A stretch of 18,803 nucleotides of DNA from Prevotella sp. Its GTDB lineage: Bacteria; Bacteroidota; Bacteroidia; Bacteroidales; Bacteroidaceae. Position numbers and translations under genes: made by a program. The stretch spans positions 1-18,803 of the forward strand of contig JAFRZC010000146.1 in the NCBI GenBank assembly GCA_017442765.1, read 5' to 3'. Shown one piece after another: positions 14,932 through 18,803 of the stretch; position 1 is the stretch's first letter, and every line of letters starts with the position of its first letter. The notes below the pieces were generated by a model. The model was not told where the DNA came from. It was given only the letters and a program-made list of their open reading frames with translations, and made no database searches.

Positions 14932-14939
14932 CAAAGGTA
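14932..14939 (-). promoter_or_regulatory. -7 box for the DUF308 gene
   Basis: The minus strand reads TACCTTTG, matching TAnnTTTG, 23 nt before the ATG at 14908. No clear TTG at the -33 spacing was seen because the upstream sequence is the repeat block. Confidence 0.5.
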
Positions 14940-14940
14940 A

Positions 14941-14990
14941 GAAAAAAAGTTGAAAAGTTGAAAAAACCTTTCAACTTTTCAGCTTTTCAA
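14941..14990. terminator. AAGTTG-type inverted repeat, probable terminator of the 15002 gene
   Basis: The left side has repeated GTTGAAAA units. The right side (14969-14990, TTTCAACTTTTCAGCTTTTCAA) is their reverse complement. Read on the minus strand it forms a long A/T-rich stem followed by a T7 tract (14942-14948), directly after the stop at 15002. It also abuts the DUF308 promoter, so it separates two minus-strand units. Confidence 0.55.
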
Positions 14991-15001
14991 TTTCTCAAGT
15001 T

Positions 15002-16117
15002 CTATCGCCGTCCGCCGAAGTGGCTGGTGCCTCCTGAGCGGCCTGAGCTGCTTCCTGAGCTGCGCGAGGGTGCGCTGCCGCGGCTTCCGCCGAAGGAGCT
15101 ACCGCTGCTGCGCGAGGGACTCACTGAGCGCGATGACGTGGAAGGGCTCGACGGACGCGAGGGGGTGCTGATGCTGCGCGAGGGGGTGCTGACACTGCGC
15201 GAGGGAGCAGAGGTCGAGGGGCGATGCGTCACACTTGAAGATGTCGAGCCTGACGGGCGGCTGTTGACAATGCTATTTCCACTGGTACCGCCGAACCGGC
15301 GACCGATGCTGCGGGGCGAGGAGCTGGGGCGGGTTGTCGAGGGAGAGGCACTCGGAGCTGTGGTGCGGGTACTACTCTCGCGCACACCCTGTCCGTTGCC
15401 CGAGCGGCCAAAGCGGTTGTTGCCGCCGCCGTTACCCTGGCTTCCGCCTACACTCCCGTTTGAGCCGCCGTTGCGGTTACCGAACCCGTTACGGTCCTGT
15501 CCGGTCGCGCCGTTATGGCCGGCATTCTGGTTACGGTTGCCGAAGGTGCGGTTGTTGCCACCATTGGAGTGTCCCATGTTCTGGCCACGCCCATAGTCGC
15601 CACGGTCGAAGTGGTCGCGCATACCGCCACGGTCATTCCCAGGACGGGGACGGCCGAACTCACGTCCGTGGTACCAGGAGCGTCCGCCGTTGCTGTGCCA
15701 GGAGTGTCCGCCACGATAGACATTATAGAAATGTGGACGGCCGAAGAAGAAGTAGTCGCGGTGGGGATAGCGGGCATAGATGCCGAAGTGCCAGTAGCCT
15801 GCGCGCCAGTAGAGGGGGCGGTAGAAATAGCTGGCAGCGAGATATGCCCGATACTGCCAGTCGAACAGAATATAGCTGAGGTCGAGATTACGGCGCTCCC
15901 AGTAGATGCCGTAGAGGTCGCTCTCCACATTTACTCCCATCAGATAGTCGAGGTTAATCTCGTAGGCGGCCTCGTACTGGTCGTCGGTAAGATTCAGCTC
16001 GTAAGCCATCTTGTCGGTCAGGAACAGAGCCTGACGGCGGGCCTGCTCGTAGCCCATTGCTTGTGCCGAGACTGCCATCATGAGCAGTGCTGCTAAGGCG
16101 AAAATCATCTTTTTCAT
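15002..16117 (-). CDS. Secreted Gly/Asn- and Ser/Arg-rich protein of unknown function
   Basis: The product is 371 aa with signal peptide MKKMIFALAALLMMAVSAQA. Residues about 21-125 look folded: a helix-rich segment (ARRQALFLTDKMAYELNLTD, QYEAAYEINLDYLMG) then aromatic-rich strands (YFYRPLYWRAGYWHFGIYAR). From about 130 the protein is low complexity: first Gly/Asn/Arg-rich, then Ser/Arg/Pro-rich with repeats such as SRSVSTPSRSISTPSRP. It ends GGTSHFGGRR. I recognise no catalytic motif; such proteins with a DUF-like head occur in Prevotella and Bacteroides. It is transcribed alone from a well-formed promoter. Basic, repetitive tails suggest surface, matrix or nucleic-acid contact, but this is only a guess. 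Confidence 0.8.
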   Translation of the reverse strand: MKKMIFALAALLMMAVSAQAMGYEQARRQALFLTDKMAYELNLTDDQYEAAYEINLDYLMGVNVESDLYGIYWERRNLDLSYILFDWQYRAYLAASYFYRPLYWRAGYWHFGIYARYPHRDYFFFGRPHFYNVYRGGHSWHSNGGRSWYHGREFGRPRPGNDRGGMRDHFDRGDYGRGQNMGHSNGGNNRTFGNRNQNAGHNGATGQDRNGFGNRNGGSNGSVGGSQGNGGGNNRFGRSGNGQGVRESSTRTTAPSASPSTTRPSSSPRSIGRRFGGTSGNSIVNSRPSGSTSSSVTHRPSTSAPSRSVSTPSRSISTPSRPSSPSTSSRSVSPSRSSGSSFGGSRGSAPSRSSGSSSGRSGGTSHFGGRR

Positions 16118-16164
16118 AGTCGTATCGTTTTAAAATTTATTATTCGTCGGATGTTTTGACGATG

Positions 16165-16195
16165 CAAAGATACAGAGATATCCGCACCCCTGCAA
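16165..16195 (-). promoter_or_regulatory. Promoter of the Ser/Arg-rich protein gene
   Basis: On the minus strand TTG (16195-16193) is followed after 20 nt by TATCTTTG (16172-16165), a perfect Bacteroidetes -33/-7 pair, 47 nt before the ATG at 16117. Confidence 0.75.
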
Positions 16196-16231
16196 GGGGA
16201 AAACCCTAAACTACGGGGGAAAATCCCTAAA
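16196..16231 (-). promoter_or_regulatory. Two direct repeats abutting the -33 box, candidate activator sites
   Basis: GGGGAAAACCCTAAA (16196-16210) and GGGGAAAATCCCTAAA (16216-16231) are near-identical and start 20 nt apart, two helical turns. Each also contains a GGG/CCC inverted pair around AAAA. The first directly touches the -33 element. This is the layout of a tandem-bound activator; the factor is unknown. Confidence 0.55.
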
Positions 16232-16285
16232 ATATTCAAGGCGCGACATGACGGTCTCTCCACCTTATTTATATATAGCATCTGC

Positions 16286-16308
16286 AATTGTTAATAAAAA
16301 TAACAATT
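16286..16308. repeat. Perfect inverted repeat in the intergenic gap
   Basis: AATTGTTA (16286-16293) and TAACAATT (16301-16308) are perfect reverse complements around a 7-nt AT-rich loop. It could be an operator or weak terminator; nothing decides between them. Confidence 0.4.
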
Positions 16309-16390
16309 ACGGCCATTGGAAATGTTAAAAAGTTCTGTCAGATTTTTCCCCGTTCCAGCGTGCGAAAACGGCTTTTCTTCGCCCTTTCAC

Positions 16391-16421
16391 TCCCTCTTCC
16401 CTCATCTCTCATCCCCCATCC
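16391..16421. repeat. Solo pyrimidine-rich repeat arm
   Basis: This CCCTC/CATCTCTCATCCC-type stretch closely matches one arm of the inverted repeat in the CotH gene (reverse complement of 28-58). No partner arm is adjacent, so it looks like half of an element. Confidence 0.5.
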
Positions 16422-16422
16422 G

Positions 16423-16535
16423 TTGCGAGACATATATCTTTCACCTCGCAAAAGACCGTGTTTCGCCACCCGAAAGACCATCGTTTGGAAGGTAAAACAT
16501 CTATTTCTCGGAAGTGAGAGTTATATGTTTCGCAA
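16423..16535. mobile_element. 113-bp element with 14-bp terminal inverted repeats, MITE-like
   Basis: TTGCGAGACATATA (16423-16436) and TATATGTTTCGCAA (16522-16535) are reverse complements with one mismatch. The interior has two AAAGACC-centred motifs (16451-16463 and 16473-16486) that also occur near 9088 and 2079. No reading frame or transposase is inside. A clear target-site duplication was not found, so mobility is an inference. Confidence 0.5.
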
Positions 16536-16564
16536 AACAGAAATTGCACTCTCTCGCCTCGGGA

Positions 16565-16593
16565 AGTCCCCAACCCCCTTAATTTAGAGGGCT
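16565..16593. repeat. C-rich/G-rich hairpin element, second copy
   Basis: AGTCCCCAACCCCC, then TTAATTT, then AGAGGGCT can form a short hairpin. On the opposite strand it resembles the CCCCTC...GGGGGAGG element between gldL and gldM (5560-5590). The rest of this gap, about 16594-16749, holds no recognised gene and should carry the promoter of the next operon, though no perfect TAnnTTTG box was found. Confidence 0.4.
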
Positions 16594-16758
16594 AACCCAT
16601 TGCACACGCATAGCTGCGTCAAATGCGTCCATGACACCTCTCGCTCGAAAACAACGCAGTAATGGTGTTAAAATCGTCCTTCCGCTTGTTAATTTTTGCA
16701 AAATCCGCAAATATCACAAACGATACAATAATTCCGGAAAATCTGCGTTATGATATAT

Positions 16759-18336
16759 ATGAACAAGAAACTTATCGTGGTGCTGATGTGCCTCTGCTGC
16801 ATGTCGGCATCGTCACAGGTGTGGACAGATGCCCCGGAGGAAGGAAAGAGCCATCCCGGAAGCGATCTTACGTACAAGATAGAAGCACAAGGCTCATTCT
16901 CCAACAACAAGACCCCGCTCTGGCTCAACGCGAACAAGCACGGTCTAAGTTCACTCGAGAGCAACAACGGCTATCTGCGCACCGCTGTCATACGCCCGTT
17001 GGCAGCCGACTCCGCACGCCGGTGGGGCATTGGCTACGGCATAGACCTTGTGGCACCCTTCCACTACACCAGCAAGGCCGTCGTGCAACAGGCGTTCGCC
17101 GAGGTGCGATGGCTGCACGGCACGCTCTCCGCAGGCAGCAAGGAATATCCCATGGAACTGAGAAACAACCGCCTGAGCAGCGGCGCGCAGACCCTGGGTA
17201 TCAACAGCCGCCCCGTGCCACAGGTGCGCCTCGCGCTGCCCGACTATTGGATTATACCCAAGATGGGACGATGGGTCGCACTGAAAGGCCATATCTCTTA
17301 CGGAAGGTTGACCGACGACAACTGGCAGACCGACTTCACACAGCGAAAATCGAAATTCAGCGAGAAGCAGTATTTCCACAGCAAGGCCGGCTACCTGCGC
17401 ATCGGACGCGACGAAGACTACTATCCGCTCTCCATAGAGATGGGGCTTGAGATGGCGGCCATCTACGGGGGAACCTCGTATGCCGTTAATGCCGACGGCT
17501 CGCTTCAGACCATCTACAACGAGGGCGGACTGAAAGGAGCCTGGCACGCCTTCATGCCCGGAGGCGCCGAATCGACAGAGACCACCTACCAGAACGTCTC
17601 GGGCAACCAGCTCGGCTCGTGGGTCATGCGTGTCAACTACAACAAAGACACATGGCGGTTGCGACTCTATGCCGACAAATATTTTGAAGACCACTCAGGC
17701 ATGTTGCTTGTCGATTACGACGGTTACACCACCGGCGAAGGATGGCAGGACGGCGTGAAGCGAAAATACTTCCGCTACGACCTGAAAGACTGGCAGCTCG
17801 GTATGGAGCTGAACCTGAAATACGGCAGCTGGCTGCGCGACATCGTGGTTGAGTACCTTTACACCAAATACCAAAGCGGACCCATCTACCACGACCACAC
17901 CAAGACCATTGCCGACCACATCGGCGGAAACGACAGCTTCTACAACCACTATATCTCCAACGGCTGGCAACATTGGGGACAGGTCATCGGCAATCCGCTC
18001 TTCCGCTCGCCCCTCTACAACGACGACGGAACCATCGAGGTGAAAGACAACCGCTTCGTGGCCTACCACCTCGGACTCGGCGGAGAACCTGTTGAGCGGC
18101 TGAGCTACCGGCTGCTCGCCACCTGGCAGGAGGGAGTGGGAAGCTACAACATCCCATACACCAAGAAACACCACAACGTCAGTTTCATGCTCGAGGCCAA
18201 CTACGCCCTACCCCACAACTGGGACATCAGGGGAGCCTACGGCATGGACTTCGGCTATATACTCGGCCACAACGCCGGCTTCCAGCTCACCGTGGCGAAA
18301 TCAGGACTACTCACAAAGAAAGGAAAGAGACTATGA
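16759..18336 (+). CDS. Capsule-assembly Wzi-family outer-membrane protein
   Basis: The product is 525 aa from ATG 16759 (MNKKLIVVLMCLCCMSASSQ). An ATG at 16750 would only add MIY before this signal peptide. The mature start has the family pattern LTYKIEAQGSFSNNKTPLWL, ANKHGLSSLESNNGYLR, and the body alternates beta strands with long polar loops, ending in a strand (GFQLTVAKSGLL). It fits the Bacteroidetes Wzi-like capsule assembly family (PF14052). E. coli Wzi is a barrel lectin that anchors capsule; the Bacteroidetes proteins are only inferred to do the same. No capsule synthesis genes are visible here, so the role in this strain is open. It overlaps the following lipoprotein by 4 nt. Confidence 0.85.
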   Translation: MNKKLIVVLMCLCCMSASSQVWTDAPEEGKSHPGSDLTYKIEAQGSFSNNKTPLWLNANKHGLSSLESNNGYLRTAVIRPLAADSARRWGIGYGIDLVAPFHYTSKAVVQQAFAEVRWLHGTLSAGSKEYPMELRNNRLSSGAQTLGINSRPVPQVRLALPDYWIIPKMGRWVALKGHISYGRLTDDNWQTDFTQRKSKFSEKQYFHSKAGYLRIGRDEDYYPLSIEMGLEMAAIYGGTSYAVNADGSLQTIYNEGGLKGAWHAFMPGGAESTETTYQNVSGNQLGSWVMRVNYNKDTWRLRLYADKYFEDHSGMLLVDYDGYTTGEGWQDGVKRKYFRYDLKDWQLGMELNLKYGSWLRDIVVEYLYTKYQSGPIYHDHTKTIADHIGGNDSFYNHYISNGWQHWGQVIGNPLFRSPLYNDDGTIEVKDNRFVAYHLGLGGEPVERLSYRLLATWQEGVGSYNIPYTKKHHNVSFMLEANYALPHNWDIRGAYGMDFGYILGHNAGFQLTVAKSGLLTKKGKRL

Positions 18337-18779
18337 AAAAGACCATCATATCTGCCGCTGTCACAGTCATCACTGCAATGCTGACCATGACCTCGTGCGA
18401 GCTGGAAAGCTCAGGCAACGGCAAACTCGACGGCTACTGGCACCTCGAACGCGTCGATACGCTCGCCACCGGCAGCGTGAAAGACCTCTCGGAAGACCTC
18501 TTCTTCTGGGCGTTTCAAGGAAAACTGCTCAATCTCGTCAACCGGAACTGGACAGCCACAGAATGCCTGACACGCTTCTCACAGTCGGGCAACACCCTGA
18601 CCATCAGCAGTCCGTTCAAATACGACCGAATGGGAGGCGACGAACCATTAGAGACACCAGAGCTATTGCAGCCCTACGGAATCAATAGCATAGAGGAGAA
18701 ATTCACCATAGAGGTGCAGAGCGGATCTAAGATGACACTCAAGTCAGAAATGCTGAGATTATATTTCAGGAAACTTTAA
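18333..18779 (+). CDS. Lipocalin-like lipoprotein
   Basis: The product is 148 aa with lipobox LTMTSC (Cys22). After a short Ser/Gly linker the domain begins LDGYWHLERVDT, the typical 'G-x-W' opening strand of lipocalin-like domains in Bacteroidetes (PF13648-type). It continues with ECLTRFSQSGNTLTISSPF and ends with the strand KMTLKSEMLRLYFRKL. The ATG overlaps the wzi-like stop as ATGA, so the two are translationally coupled and the lipoprotein probably works with that outer-membrane protein. The ligand is unknown. Confidence 0.82.
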   Translation: MKKTIISAAVTVITAMLTMTSCELESSGNGKLDGYWHLERVDTLATGSVKDLSEDLFFWAFQGKLLNLVNRNWTATECLTRFSQSGNTLTISSPFKYDRMGGDEPLETPELLQPYGINSIEEKFTIEVQSGSKMTLKSEMLRLYFRKL

Positions 18780-18803
18780 TAAACCGGTTCACCACCAGAT
18801 GGA

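Noticed and set aside
14772..15596. 274-codon plus-strand frame with Leu/Arg/Glu/Pro repeats
   Set aside because: It is the complement of the Ser/Arg-rich coding repeats; the minus-strand gene has the signal peptide and promoter.

Overview
The window looks like chromosomal DNA from a Bacteroidales bacterium, most likely a Prevotella-type genus. Three things point there: an intact type IX secretion (T9SS) core operon in the order porP-gldK-gldL-gldM-gldN, Bacteroidetes-type promoters (TTG, 19-20 nt, then TAnnTTTG) upstream of several genes, and SusC-style TonB uptake, Wzi-like and small lipoprotein genes. No rRNA, tRNA, IS transposase, phage gene or CRISPR array is visible. The protein families are almost all recognisable; the unusual content is in short repeats and palindromes, some of them inside genes.

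Left part (1-8930, all minus strand). A CotH-kinase-like secreted protein runs off the left edge and ends in a motif resembling a T9SS C-terminal sorting domain. A 400-nt gap follows, holding a duplicated palindrome/hairpin unit. Then, read right to left, comes the T9SS operon: porP (outer-membrane PorP/SprF), gldK (lipoprotein ring), gldL and gldM (inner-membrane motor), gldN (periplasmic ring), and a small outer-membrane beta-barrel protein. The cargo-like CotH protein beside the secretion machine is suggestive but unproven.

Middle (8931-14099, plus strand). A repeat-rich divergent region carries four tandem 22-nt palindromic units, a hairpin-rich stretch, a good promoter and a TPP riboswitch. 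The riboswitch controls a TonB-dependent outer-membrane receptor and a PnuC-type inner-membrane permease (PnuT), which together form a thiamin uptake pathway. The pnuT gene carries a 150-nt (50-codon) near-perfect inverted repeat in frame. Two very small lipoproteins sharing an LYGGP motif and DNA polymerase IV (dinB) follow.

Right part. On the minus strand lie a DUF308/HdeD-like membrane protein (14198-14908) and a secreted Gly/Arg/Ser-rich protein (15002-16117), the latter with a strong promoter and two direct repeats placed like activator sites. A 640-nt gap then holds a 113-bp element with 14-bp terminal inverted repeats and other repeat fragments. Finally a plus-strand operon encodes a Wzi-family outer-membrane protein and a lipocalin-like lipoprotein overlapping by 4 nt.

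The theme that stands out is a set of short, low-complexity palindromic elements. They sit between genes, inside the T9SS operon, and in frame inside at least two coding sequences.
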